Source of the DNA: Nannobrachium achirus
Lineage: Eukaryota > Chordata > Actinopteri > Myctophiformes > Myctophidae
Reading direction: 5' to 3'
Assembly: GCA_963921795.1 (NCBI GenBank)
Contig: OY997643.1
Location: forward strand, 72,718,164-72,782,163
Length of the DNA stretch: 64,000 nucleotides
A model generated the notes under the pieces. That model worked only from the letters and a program-made list of their open reading frames with translations. It was not told the DNA's origin and made no database searches. This document shows positions 43,542-54,393 of this stretch, one piece after another. How positions within the stretch are numbered: the first letter of the stretch is position 1; every line of letters starts with the position of its first letter. The translations under genes were made by a program, and so were the position numbers.

Positions 43542-43546
43542 GACAT

Positions 43547-43917
43547 GTGTTAGTATAGGACGGGACCTATCTCCCTTAGTCCCTTTCTATTTATGCTATC
43601 AATTAAACATCACGCCTGTGTAGTGAGGCTGTGGGTTGGGCTGTGGCGCTCTGGCGCGCCATGGACATTGTCTTTATAAACTTTTGCAAGAAATATAACC
43701 CCGATTGCAATAACAGTGGTCAGTAGGCCTACATGCAGGCTATAGTGTTGTCTGTCAAAATATTTTTTATTTCAAGACTATAAAAAGCTTAGGCTATATG
43801 GTCACCGCATATCCTATAGCCTATATGATTATGTGCCTATTCATATGTTTTTCAAACAAGCAAACACATAGAAATTAGGCTACATATAAAAAGAATAATA
43901 AGAAGTAGGCTAGGCCT
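43547..43917. other. No gene recognised
   Basis: AT-rich right flank of the LTR element. Confidence 0.4.
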
Positions 43918-43983
43918 AGTGAAAATAGCCAATCTACAAGCAGCTCGAGACGCGTTGTGAGCTTGTAGATCTGCTGTTTTGAC
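43918..43983. repeat. Divergent ATCTACAAGC hairpin
   Basis: GTGAAAATAGCCAATCTACA and TGTAGATCTGCTGTTTTGAC arms around CGAGACGCGTTGTG. The left arm is more decayed than the right. Confidence 0.75.
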
Positions 43984-44353
43984 TAGTTTGGGTCCCGGCC
44001 AGGAAAACGTCTAATCAATTGATGTCGGATATAAATTACGTCTGCTAACACGGTAACCGGACAATATTTAGGTGGTTGTCAGAAAGAAACGTTCATGCAC
44101 GCACCGTGGCGCACGCACTGTAAGTCACCCAGATACATCTCTCGTTCTTTTGATTGAATACTTTAATAGCAGTTTGCATATAAGAATCACAGGGACAGGG
44201 CAGTATTACTTCATGTCACGTTCATGTTAATGTGTTATGGTTACGTTATGGTATAAAGGCTCCGTCTGGACTCGATCTTAATGTCCGGTGTGTGTGGTTT
44301 ACTATGATTGGCGGAGCGTATCATTTTCTGTCGCCGCGACCTCGACAAACACG

Positions 44354-44720
44354 CGATGGCCTTGGCGCAGTGGTTAGCGCTTCGCCTCACAGCTAGAAGG
44401 TCCTGGGTTCGATTCCCGCCGGGGGACGCTGTGGGTGCTGGGGGCGTGTTTCTCCCTCCGCGTCATCAGCGCCCACACCCTAGGTGGGGTCGGCGATAGG
44501 GCCTTTCTGTGTGGAGTTTGCATGTTCTCCCCGTGTCTCCTAGGGTTGATACCCTCACAAAAAACATGCAGTAATCCTGGTCTCAATAATGCCTCCCCCT
44601 GGCCAGCCGGGGCGCCTGATGGAGGGGAAAGGAACTGGTTGGAATAACGTGTTCCTTCCATGCGCTACGTCCATCCCGGAGAAATCCCCCCTGTCAGGTG
44701 AAAAGAAACAACTTGGACTA
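44354..44720 (+). mobile_element. tRNA-derived SINE
   Basis: The head has A-box TGGCGCAGTGG and B-box GGTTCGATTCC at normal spacing. The body has TGTGTGGAGTTTGCATGTTC and the tail side GGTGAAAAGAAACAAC. This order matches widespread fish SINEs. An internal pol III promoter would drive it. No intact target duplication was identified. Confidence 0.8.
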
Positions 44721-44959
44721 CTCATGCATTGAAGGAAGCATGAGGTCAGTCCGTTGTCTCCCCAGGCGCGGCAGAGGGAGAGCAGAGCCCAGGATTACAT
44801 AGGCAATTAGCACTGGATGAAAAATTATACAAAAAAGAAAAAAAATCACAGACATTTTGGACACAAAAGAACTGAGTGAAGGAGGTCGTATAAAAAAAGA
44901 GAGAAAGGTAAAAAGAGGTGAAGGTGTGTATTTTAGCCAGTCATTTCTTGGTGTGTTCC

Positions 44960-44982
44960 GGGGGGGGGGGGGGGGGGGGGGC
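44960..44982. repeat. Poly-G tract
   Basis: Over 20 G residues. A (CTG)n run follows at 45030-45058. Confidence 0.95.
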
Positions 44983-45129
44983 TCCTCTGTGTCCAGCAGC
45001 TCTGGGGCCCTCTGAATCATTCAGGGCCCCTCCTGCTGCTGCTGCTGCTGCTGCTGCTCCGTGGTAAACATGAAAAAGTGAACGATGCAAGTTTAAACCT
45101 CAACTACCTGGAGTCGCGTTAGATTTTAA

Positions 45130-45689
45130 CCACTTTAAACATTATTTTATGCGTTAACTGTTGAAAAATAGCAGATCTACAAGCTCACAGCGCTGCACTC
45201 GGTAAAAATCGTGAAAATGTGTGCAAGTCTTTGAATATCTTTGACCCGACTTCTAAATCCTTCCTCTAAATCAGTGGTTCTCAAACTTTTTCATGTCAAG
45301 GACCCCCAAAATTACATTTATTCGGCCGCAGACTCCCATCTCAAAACATGTTGTTCCAGGGACCCCCCCCCCCCCAGAAGCAGAGATTTGAGTTAAAAAA
45401 GTTTGCTTTGAAAAATATATATTGAAAAATATGCACACATTTTTAAGATTGTTTTAAAAATATTTTTATGCTTCAACTATTTTTCAAAGACCAGATGGAA
45501 GGATTATATCTCCAAACTGGCTTGGGAACGCCTCTGTATACTCCCAGAGGGAGTGGAGGAAGTTGCTCAGGATAAGGAAATCTGGAGGTCTCAGTTGGAA
45601 CTGTTACCCCCGTGACCCGATTCCGGATAAGCGGTTGAAGATGGATGGATGGATGGATAAAGCATAAAATAACCCTAGGCCTAAAAGGC
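45130..45689. mobile_element. CCCATTTAG-type hairpin element with nested hAT fragment and LINE tail
   Basis: TTAA at 45126-45129 and 45690-45693. The left hairpin is truncated (45163-45205). A Charlie-like end CAGTGGTTCTCAAAC begins at 45272, and the second hairpin is replaced by a LINE 3' end. Confidence 0.55.
45479..45658 (+). mobile_element. 5'-truncated LINE 3' end (RTE/Rex3-like) with GGAT tail
   Basis: Sense translation retains a ...LAWERL... segment of a LINE C-terminus, followed by GACCCGATTCCGGATAAGCG and (GATG)n. This end is common in fish RTE-type LINEs. It inserted into the hairpin element. Confidence 0.6.
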
Positions 45690-45861
45690 TTAAACAAGGA
45701 GGAGGTGCTCCTCTCCTCTCGCTCTCCGGTGGAGGGAGGGAGGGAGAGCTGTATGGTGGTTGAAAAGGTGGCGGCTAAGAAATGTCAGGCTCCGAGGAAC
45801 AAGATGCATAATTGAAACATTGCGTTGCTGCTGCTGCTGCTGCTGCCGCGGTGGCTGTGGC

Positions 45862-46387
45862 CAGGGGCGTCACAAGGGGTAGGAAAGTGGGACTGAGTTA
45901 CTAGGGCCCAAGGTGGAGGGGCCCAAGTAACTCTAGCTATTGAAAAATAGCAGATATACAAGCTCACAGCGCGGCACCGAGTGCCGCACTGTGAGCTTGT
46001 AGATCTGCTATTTTTGAAAAGTCGTGAAAATGTGCGCAAATCTTTGTGAATATGTATTTTTTAAGCGAACATTTGTAACTCAAATTTTGCTTCCGGGGAG
46101 GGGTCCCTGGAACTAAATATTTTGAGATGGGGGGGTCCGTGGCCAAATTCATATCATTTTGGGGGTCCTACACATGAAAAAGTTTGAGCATCACTGACAT
46201 GGAAACATTGGTTTCTTGCACACATTTTCACAATTTAAAAAAAAATAGCAGATCTACAAGCTCGCAGCGCGGCACTCGGTGCCGCGCTGTGAGCTTGTAT
46301 ATCTGCTATTTTTCAATAGTTAACATTCATGGGGGGCCCGCAGTGAATCCTTGTACCCAGGGCCCAGAATTTGGTGTGACGCCCCTG
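45862..46387 (+). mobile_element. hAT, CAGGGGCGTCACA family, with target duplication
   Basis: Flanks gctgtggc/gctgtggt match 7 of 8. Hairpins at 45943-46018 and 46236-46318 surround reversed GGACCCC sequence. The outer arms read AGATATACA and the inner arms AGATCTACA. Confidence 0.9.
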
Positions 46388-46391
46388 GCTG

Positions 46392-46545
46392 TGGTGGGAG
46401 GAGGGAGGTGGTAGGAGGGAGGAGGGGGGAGGGAGGGGGGAGGAGGGAGGGAGGAGGGAGGAGGGAGGAGGGAGGGAGGAGGGAGGGAGGGGGGAGGAGG
46501 GAGGGAGGAGGGAGGAGGGAGGAGGGGGGGAGGAGGGGGGAACAC
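46392..46545. repeat. (GGGA)n polypurine tract
   Basis: An almost pure G/A strand of about 150 bp; mirror-repeat purine DNA can form triplexes. Confidence 0.95.
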
Positions 46546-46723
46546 TCCTGTCCCCTCAGCGCCTGGCGGGGTTTTACCTGTAGGAGAAACCATGCGTGAG
46601 GAGGGGGGCATGGGGGGGAGGGGGGGGGGTGCTTAGAGGTGGCTCATCTGGGTTTTGGAGGGGGAAATTGGTGCCATCCATCAAACGGTACATTTAACAA
46701 ACCACGGCAGCCTAACGGGGGCG

Positions 46724-46862
46724 CCCGGCCCGGCCCACCCCGGCCCACCCTGGCCCGGCCCACCCCGGCCCGGCCCGGCCCGGCCCGGCCCGGCCCACCC
46801 CACCCCACCCCGGCCCGGCCCACCCCGGCCCGGCCCACCCCACCCCACCCCGGCTCGGCCAG
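46724..46862. repeat. GGCCC / CCCACC minisatellite
   Basis: 5-bp GGCCC units interspersed with CCACC. Proline-rich ORFs here are repeat artefacts. Confidence 0.95.
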
Positions 46863-47021
46863 GCCAACAAAGGGATTTGGCCATTTTAAGGTGGTGAACC
46901 GGGAAACGCGCGAGGTTGCCGGTGGAACTACGGCGAGGGTCTATCAATCAATCAGCCAGTCAGCTCCTTTATTTAATCCACTTTGACCCGGAAAGCATCC
47001 GCGTCCACATTTAGATTTTAA

Positions 47022-47215
47022 CCACTTTTGAACCATTATTTTATACTTTGGCTATTAAAAGAAATAGCAGATATACAAGCTCATAGTACGGCACTCGGTG
47101 ACACGCTATGAGATTGTATATCTGCTATTTTTTTTAAACTCATAAAAATGTGTGCAAATCTTTTTAAAGCAAACTTTTGTAACTCAAATCTTTGCTTCTG
47201 GGGGGTCCCTGGAAT
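47022..47215. mobile_element. CCCATTTAG-type hairpin element remnant
   Basis: TTAA at 47018-47021, hairpin 47056-47131 with AGATATACAAGCTC arms, then CTTTGCTTCTGGGGGGTC. The right half is lost. Confidence 0.55.
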
Positions 47216-47344
47216 GGGGAAATCTCGCTCTTTCCATGTGTCATTCTTTCGACGACCAGCGTCGGCAGGTTAGCTACTTACTCACTCCAGAATGGACCGT
47301 CGAACAGATACTATGTTGCAATATCGACGCGCCTCCGCCTGGAA

Positions 47345-47615
47345 CAACATGTCGTCACTGTCGGGCAGAAACCTCGTATCTCCAAGTTTCAAATGTGTAA
47401 TTTTTTTCGTAAAGCAAAGCCCTGCTTCATCACACAAGGCCATCGCACAAAAGTCGTGAAAACAGCAGATCTACAAGCACACAACGCCTCGCGGTGCGAG
47501 GCGTTGTGTGGTTGTAGATCTGCTGTTTTCACCAGTTTAGTAAATTCTTTTTGATGATACATACAAAACGCGCGGTTTTGGACATACAAGGTTTCCACCC
47601 GACAACGACGATATT
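47345..47615 (+). mobile_element. GTCGGGCAG foldback unit, stand-alone copy
   Basis: The left end TCGTCACTGTCGGGCAG mirrors the right end CACCCGACAACGACGA. The hairpin at 47456-47532 is the least decayed of this type. It is not inside a CAGGGACGTG hAT, so the unit can occur alone. Confidence 0.75.
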
Positions 47616-47985
47616 TTGAGACGGGGACATTTTGTAGAATGGGTCTTAAGAGGTTAACAAGCGAGGGCCAGGGACCCCGAGGGGCCACCACTCCATATTC
47701 TGGCTGGTTGGCTCTTCCAGTTCTTCTGCTGGAAAGAAGAGAAGGGGTGGGTGGGGGGGCAGACATGGACGGATGGAGGTGTGTGGAGTGGAGTGGAGTG
47801 GGTGTAGTGGGAGTGGGAGCAGCGAGTGGGAGCAGCGGGGGGGGGGTTCCAGGGTTTGGCCCGTGTCCCCTTGGCGTGCCGTGGTGCTTCATCTTCCTGG
47901 TGCAGGAGCCTGGAACCTCCGTTTGATGGGATTTTCAGCCCTGTGGCCCCTCCTTCGCTGTCCCAGCATGCATCTGGAGAGCAGC

Positions 47986-47986
47986 G

Positions 47987-48023
<37 letters not shown>

Positions 48024-48029
48024 ACGCAC

Positions 48030-48064
<35 letters not shown>
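47986..48064. repeat. (CA)n/(CACG)n microsatellite
   Basis: About 79 bp. A G run lies at 48135-48155. Confidence 0.95.
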
Positions 48065-48065
<1 letters not shown>

Positions 48066-48198
48066 CAACCTGAAGGGGAGAGAGAGAGAACGCCAGCCAC
48101 TCAGCAGCGACAACAACCATAAAGAAGGAGCTGTGGGGGGAGGGGGGGGGGGGGGGCTCTGCTGTGTGTTTGGGTGGACATGCAGGCCCCCACGGCCC

Positions 48199-48745
48199 CA
48201 GGGACGGACTGGGACTAAAATTCAGCCCTGGCATCTTGGCCAGACCCGCCCCCACAACCAGCGCACGCGAAGATACTCTACCGGTCGAGGGCGGCACATA
48301 TAAATACACAAGCGTTTAATACCACAACTTTTACAGACAACATAAATGATAACTACACAACTACACAATCCATACATTGTATAAGTTAGCGTACAGTTCT
48401 CACCACCAACAAGCAGAGTATGAACATGATTAGTTCCAAAATGTGTCAGAACTTTGGCCAGTTAGCTAATGAATGGTAAATAAGCATATTGATCTGAGAA
48501 TTGGACAAACAAGTTGTATTAGATTGCTCAATATGCAGTAGGCTATAGGCTACATACAGTACAAGCATGATACAGACACAGGGCAGAATTAGGACAATAC
48601 CACTCATTATAAAAGTATTTTGACCAATATTTTTACAGATGTATTTATTTTTTGTTTTAGTTTTTTGTCACCAGCCCCCTCAGCCTCCTAGCCTACCAGC
48701 CCACCGGGCAAATGCCCTGTATGCTAGATGGCCAGCCCACCCCTG
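48199..48745. mobile_element. hAT element with 8-bp duplication (CAGGGACGGACTGG)
   Basis: The ends CAGGGACGGACTGG and GGCCAGCCCACCCCTG are inverted. Flanks cacggccc/aacggccc match 7 of 8. 547 bp, no transposase. Confidence 0.85.
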
Positions 48746-48813
48746 AACGGCCCCAACCTGTCCCTGTCAGGGTGTACGACCACACCGAGCTGATCTCAGA
48801 GCTGCTGCTGCAT

Positions 48814-48966
48814 CAGTGTTGATTTCGTCGACTAAAACCATGTTTGTCGACTGTGTTTTTTTTCACGGACGAAAACGAAAAATAAAAACGAAATAAAAAC
48901 TAAGCTGTGATGACTAAAACTAAGACTAAATATATTGACAATTTCGTCAACAAAATAAAAACTAGA
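48814..48966 (+). mobile_element. hAT-like fragment (CAGTGTTGATTTCGTCGAC)
   Basis: A CAGTGTTG end followed by ACTAAAAC and ACGAAAACGAAAA, a pattern of a common fish hAT family. The right end was not found. Confidence 0.45.
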
Positions 48967-49017
48967 CGTTAGGGAGGGACTGGTGGAGAAGAGAGTCATT
49001 TTATGTTTGGTTGCATG

Positions 49018-49130
49018 CCCCAGTGGTCCCCCAGTGGTCCCCAGTGGTCCCCCAGTGGTCCCCTGGTGGTCCCCGACGGTCCCTGGAGGTCCCTGGAGGT
49101 CCCTGGTGGTCCCCGACGGTCCCTGGGCGT
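49018..49130. repeat. GTGGTCCCC minisatellite
   Basis: 10-14-bp units (AGTGGTCCCC, GGAGGTCCCT). Confidence 0.9.
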
Positions 49131-49168
49131 CGGGTTCATTTGCTACACAGAGAGGACACACATATTCC

Positions 49169-49520
49169 CAGGGGCGTCACAAGGGGGGTAAAAGTGGGAC
49201 TGAGTCACCAGGGCCCAAGGTAGATGAGCCTTAATTATTTTATACTTTAGCTATTGAAAAATAGCAGATATACAAGCTCACAGCGCGGCACTCGTGAGCT
49301 TGTATATCTTCTATTTTTTAAAAGTTGTGAAAATGTGTGCAAATCTTTGAGTATATAGGCTATAAAGTGAACATTTATAACTCAAATTTTGCTTCTGGGG
49401 GGGGGGGGGGGGGGGGTCCCTGGAACTAAATATTTTGAGACGGGGGTCCGTGGTCGAATACATGTGGGGCCCGCAGTGAATCCTTGTACCCAGGGCCCAG
49501 AATGTGGTGTGACACCCCTG
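49169..49520 (+). mobile_element. hAT, CAGGGGCGTCACA family, shortened
   Basis: The ends are CAGGGGCGTCACAAGGGG and GTGTGACACCCCTG. It has one hairpin (49256-49316) missing part of its tip. A G run occurs at 49398-49416. Flanks catattcc/cagacggg do not match. Confidence 0.7.
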
Positions 49521-49529
49521 CAGACGGGC

Positions 49530-50570
49530 GGGGGTCCCCTGGGGGTCCCCTGGCGGTGGGTTCATTTGCTACCAGCGAGGACAGACGAGCCCTGGCAGCA
49601 GGCCAGATGTGAGGTCATTGCAGAGTGAAAACCTTGGCTTAAGGATAAAGATTCTCACTTCACTTACAAGACGGCCATGGGGTTTTTTATTTCTTATTTC
49701 CCCTGTGGGCGTCGGCAGTGAATGCCATTCCACCCCAAAGAACCCCTGCAACCCTTTCTCACCACCACCCGCTCTCATGGCCCACACAATGGCATCGTCT
49801 CGCTTGGCGGGTTCTTTTCCGAACAGGCTGTTGTTTTGAGTTTGTAGATCGGCTATTTTTGAATTATCTTAGTATACATTAGGGTTAAAGTCTTTGCAGA
49901 TTTTGGTGCTATAACTAGCACTAGTCACTAGTGACTATGTATGGTACTTAACGATGTTAGTCAAACTGACGTGTAAAAAATCCAGGATGCACTGGATTTT
50001 TACCACGTTTAAAAAACAATGTGTTGTTTTATTATTTTTGCATTTGAATCATGTCAATCATTCTACACAGAACAATTAGGCTAAACACTGAGGCACAAAG
50101 CATAGATCTAAAGGCATTTGGGAATAATTGGTCTTAGAGGATGTAAATTACGCTTGCAAAATTAAACGTATCAATTAGTTTTGTCAGCTAGTATTCTGAA
50201 ACCTTCCCCCAAAGTGTGTGGGGGAAGGTGCAATACCATTTGTATAGTAGCATCTGTCTGGATATGCTTGTATTGTAGTGTGGGTTTGGCTTTGCTTGGG
50301 GACACGGCTCTTCAAGATACCGTTCTCCCCCTTTAGCCCTCATCTGCTGCCAGTGCTTGGTGGAAATATAAAAACAACTGAAAAGGGGTTACTTATAGCA
50401 GGCACTGGCCCAACAAAGGTTGAGAAAGAGGGTTTAAGTGGCTAACACGCATTCTCATTGTCTAGTACAGTAGTATGTCCTGTATGCAATAGGACTTTGG
50501 ATTTCAACAGTTTTTGCAAGTTTTTGTGTCGGAATGTGCGTGTGCGTCGTGTACAGGTGTCTGTGTGCGT
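49530..50570. other. No gene recognised
   Basis: Contains a lone half-hairpin arm (GTTTGTAGATCGGCTATT, 49840-49860). Otherwise unassigned. Confidence 0.4.
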
Positions 50571-50574
50571 GTGT

Positions 50575-50722
50575 CTGTGTTGCACGCTCCTCCCTAGGAA
50601 GCCATCCCTGGGAGGGGGGGGTGGGTGTGTGTCTCCCTAGGAAGCCATCCCTGGGAGGGGTGTGTGGGTGTGTGTCTCCCTAGGAAGCCATCCCTGGGGG
50701 GGGGTGTGTGGGTGTGTGTCTC
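50575..50722. repeat. ~50-bp minisatellite, 3 copies
   Basis: Unit: CTCCCTAGGAAGCCATCCCT then GGG and GTGGGTGTGTGT. Confidence 0.9.
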
Positions 50723-51042
50723 CGCTTTATGCTTAAACGTGACATAAATGCCCTGTCACAAATCCCTGGGGGCAGCCACGCTCCACGCTCCACGCTCGTA
50801 GAGGCACAAAAGCAAATATTTACCTTCGCCTGATCGTGGCCAATCCCTTTTAACTTCCCCACCCACTGACCCCGCCTCCATCCCCCCCCCCCCCCCCACC
50901 CCCACGTCACACCACCCCAACCCCACCCTCATCAACACCCACCAACCAATCAACCAGAAAACCTTTTTAACTTTTTACGTTTTTTCGCCCCCATAAATGA
51001 ATGCCCTGTACTTCATCATGCTGTACACTGTCACACAAAAGT

Positions 51043-51083
51043 AGCTGATCTAATAAGCTTGCTGCGAGCTTGTAGATCTGTTA
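51043..51083. repeat. Short ATCTACAAGC hairpin variant
   Basis: AGCTGATCTAATAAGCTTGC / GAGCTTGTAGATCTG, immediately left of a foldback copy. Confidence 0.7.
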
Positions 51084-51093
51084 TTATTATTAT

Positions 51094-51372
51094 TCGTCCC
51101 TGTCGGGCAGAAACCTCGTATCTCCAAGTTTCAAACGTGTATGTTTTTTCGCAAAGCAACGCCCTGCTTCATCATACAAGGCCGTCGCACAAAAGTAGTG
51201 AAAACAGCCGATCTACAAGCACACAACGCCTCGCGGTGCGAGGCGTTGTGTGCTTATAGATTGGCTGTTTTCACTAGTTTAAATCATTTTAAAAATGATA
51301 AATACAAAACAAAACGGTTTTGGACAACGAAGAAACTCTTCTGGGACATAATGAGGTTCCCACCCGACAGCA
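51094..51372 (+). mobile_element. GTCGGGCAG foldback unit
   Basis: TCGTCCCTGTCGGGCAG to CCACCCGACAGCAG. Hairpin at 51198-51274. The right arm has a short insertion near 51330. Confidence 0.75.
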
Positions 51373-51680
51373 GACACACTATAATCTCTGAAACCTACCC
51401 GGCAACGCAAGCCAGCCATTTGTCACAAAGTAATTATAGAATTATCGATTGGCAAGCAATTAATGCCTTTTTTTCCTCTTTTACCCCAATCACTCCCCCC
51501 CCCCTCCCCCTCCCCTCATACCGTCCCCTTTTCCCCCCCATCTTTTAATTTGAAGTCAGAGTGAGGGAGAATAAGAGAAAGAGAAATGAAGAAAAGGGGG
51601 TGTGGGGGGTGTGGTGGTGGGGTGGGTGTTTAAACACGTTTAAACCTGAATAGGGCGACAGGGGCTTTCTCCTTCTGTTT

Positions 51681-52208
51681 CAGGGGCGTCAATTGGGTAT
51701 GGCAGGGGTATGCAGCTGCCATACCCTGGGCCCAGGGGGGAAAATCAAAGTTACTTTTAAATAAAAATCCATGAATGTCTCTTTGTCTATCTGTGCTGGT
51801 TTATTATGTTGTTAAATTACAGTAAAATAACTACAAATGCAAAATGTAACAAAGTGGTCACTTTAACAAGGTATTATAATGATATTCTCCACACTCGTAT
51901 TCTCCCCATCTTGACAGAATGGTATATTCCCAGGTTCCGCAGGTCAGCTGCACAGGTGCAATGCATTATTGTTAATTGTCGCCACGTTTACTATATTATG
52001 CCAAGTTTAACTGCACTTGAACAACTGTTCAAGGCTGCCATATCCAGCCCAAGAAACGGGGGAAAAAAATGTACTTCTTAAAATAAATGTATCATGCCTG
52101 TTGCTAAGGTATGGCAACATGACTGGTGTCTTTCACGCGCACGAAGGCGCGAGTGCAAGACACCAGTCATGTTGCCATACCTTAGCATTTTCTGAACTGA
52201 CGCCACTG
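51681..52208 (+). mobile_element. hAT, CAGGGGCGTCAATTGGG family, perfect 8-bp duplication
   Basis: Flanks ttctgttt (51673-51680) and ttctgttt (52209-52216) are identical. The ends match 28434-29086. A long stem-loop lies at 52101-52186. Confidence 0.95.
52101..52186. repeat. Stem-loop, 28-bp arms, GC-rich loop
   Basis: Arms CTAAGGTATGGCAACATGAC + TGGTGTCT. The loop contains inverted CGCGC/GCGCG. Confidence 0.9.
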
Positions 52209-52383
52209 TTCTGTTTCCTCAGTAGATGTGATGTCCCTCCTCGTCTTTGCCTTGCTGATCTGCTATCTTCAGCCTGTTTAGGGCAGGCAGAGACTCACTG
52301 CTCTGCTGGTAACGTCAGAGGTTTGTGGGCACCATCACCAAGATAGTATAGCCATTCTTCTCTCTCTTGGTTCCATATTATAG

Positions 52384-52608
52384 CTTCTGTCCACTCTGTT
52401 CCATTGCATTAGCTGTCACTAATATTGTCTTCTGTCCACTCTGTTCCATTGCATTAGCTGTCACTAATATTGTCTTCTGTCCACTCTGTTCCATTCCATT
52501 AGCTGTCACTAATATTGTCTTCTGTCCACTCTGTTCCATTGCATTAGCTGTCACTAATATTGTCTTCTGTCCACTCTGTTCCATTGCATTAGCTGTCACT
52601 AATATTGA
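52384..52608. repeat. 45-bp minisatellite, 5 copies
   Basis: Unit: CTTCTGTCCACTCTGTTCCA then TTGCATTAGCTGTCACTAAT. The 45-bp period leaves all frames repetitive and open. Confidence 0.95.
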
Positions 52609-52667
52609 CTGCGCGGCAACAAATATTACACACCACTTGGGGTTGGCCAATTAGGGTGGCGGTATAA

Positions 52668-52772
52668 TTATCCGGCCTGCTGGGATTGAGGACTGTGGAC
52701 CCCAGGAAGAGCTGCTGCTGGCTAAGGCAGCAGCCAATGGGGATCCAAAGAAACAATAAACAATAAAAAACA
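52668..52772 (+). mobile_element. LINE 3' tail (GGACCCCAGGAAGAG...GGATCC type)
   Basis: GGACCCCAGGAAGAGCTGCT, GGCAGCAGCCAATGGGGATC and AATAAA repeats form the 3' end of a common fish LINE. The internal GCAGC hairpin is typical of such tails. Confidence 0.6.
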
Positions 52773-53195
52773 ACGCTTGAGCTTAGAGGTCTGATATTTT
52801 CGATATTTCCACCAAAAGGCCCTTTTATAAATGTCAGCCCGTGCCTCTCTAACATTCTGTGCACGTCCCTGCCGGTATTCTGTAGCAGTCTTATTCATTT
52901 CCCTCCTACAGCCTTCACTTTTCACCATTTCTTTCCTTCCCTTCATATTATTTTTTTCCCCTTTTCGTCTCTCCAGCTGCCGTGCTTTGCGGGCGTCCAG
53001 GTGGACGTGCACGTCGTTGTGCACGTCGTTGTGCACGTGGTGCACGTGGTGCACGTGGTGCACGGGAACAGTTCAAATACCAGCGTCTGGCAGGTGTCGG
53101 AGTCGGGATGGATGTCACCGAACATCACCGTAACAACATATGGACGGCGACAGGAGAGCTGATCTCCCTTCTGGCAACGTTGGATAAGGTGTACC

Positions 53196-53660
53196 CAGGG
53201 GCGACACACGGGGGGAGGGGAGTGGGACTGAGTCACCAGGGCCCAAGGTGGAGGGGCTTGGAATTATTTTATACTTTAACCATTGAAAAATAGCAGATAT
53301 ACAAGCTCAGAAAAGCCGTGAAACGAAGCCAACATTTTTAACTCAAATTTTGCTTCTGGGAGGGTCTCTGGAACTAAAGATTTTGAAATGGGGGGGGGGG
53401 GGGGGGTCTGTGGCCAAATACACATGAAAATGTTTGAGCACCACTGACAGAGAAACATCGTTTTTTTTTTCAAAAAACCTCAGAAGGATTTGAAATATTC
53501 AAAGATTTTCACGATTTTTCAAAAATAGCAGATCTACAAGCTCACTCGGTGCCGCGCTGTGAGCTTGTATATCTGCTATTTTTCAATTGTTAAAGCACAG
53601 GGGCCCCACAGTGAATCCTTGTACCCAGGGCCCAGGCCAGAATTTGGTGGGACACCCCTG
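53196..53660 (+). mobile_element. hAT, CAGGGGCGTCACA family, decayed
   Basis: CAGGGGCGACACACGG start and GGTGGGACACCCCTG end. The first hairpin is lost apart from one arm (53284-53310); the second (53519-53584) lacks part of its left arm. G run near 53392. Flanks do not match. Confidence 0.65.
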
Positions 53661-53744
53661 TAGGCGTTCCCCTCTCTTCTCCTCTCCTCTCCTCTCACTT
53701 TGCTCCTCTTGTCTCCTCTCCGTGGCTTTCATATTCCTCAGGTG

Positions 53745-53850
53745 CTCACAGTAACAGTAACACAGTAACAGTAACACAGTAACAGTAACACAGTAACAGT
53801 AACACAGTAACAGTAACACAGTGACAGTAACACAGTAACAGTAACACCTC
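53745..53850. repeat. 14-bp minisatellite (AGTAACACAGTAAC)
   Basis: About seven units. The Cys/Tyr/Val-rich ORFs on the minus strand are artefacts of it. Confidence 0.95.
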
Positions 53851-54014
53851 TTCTCTTCTCTCTTCTCATCCAACGCCGCGCTGCCGCCGTGGAAATGTTT
53901 CCTTTCATACCCTTTAGAGAGAGAGACGCCACGATGGCTTAAAAAGCCCTCATCCTGAGCTGCTGTGTTGTGTGTAGGAAGAAAGGAAAAATCGCTTGCG
54001 TACGCAAACTCCAA

Positions 54015-54103
54015 GTCCTCGATGTGGGGTAGTGGTATAGATAGACTGCTATAGCAGTGATGTGGGGTAGTGGTATAGATAGACTGCTATAGCAGTGATG
54101 ATG
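54015..54103. repeat. ~43-bp tandem duplication
   Basis: GATGTGGGGTAGTGGTATAG then ATAGACTGCTATAGCAGT, twice. Confidence 0.9.
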
Positions 54104-54293
54104 ATCAACCCTTTTTTCGGCCACAGACCCCCATTTGATAATCTTTTTTTTTTTTCGAGAACATTTTGTTAGACATGATTTGAACTGATATGGGCTGTCA
54201 TTTGGTCTAGAATTCCTATAATATCCTGTCGTGCAGTGACAATGACAACAGTGAAACGGCACCTTCTCTAGTTGTATTTACGGGGGTTGGGGA

Positions 54294-54315
54294 GCATTAA
54301 AGTATACTTTAATGC
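54294..54315. repeat. 22-bp perfect palindrome
   Basis: GCATTAAAGTA followed directly by its complement. Confidence 0.95.
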
Positions 54316-54393
54316 GTATATGTCGTTAAACTACTTATTTCAACTACCCTCCCGATCCTGATGGCAATGAGCAGTCCCAACCATGGCCATATT

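Noticed and set aside
46327..46986. Proline- and glycine-rich ORFs
   Set aside because: Low-complexity GGGA and GGCCC arrays, open on both strands.
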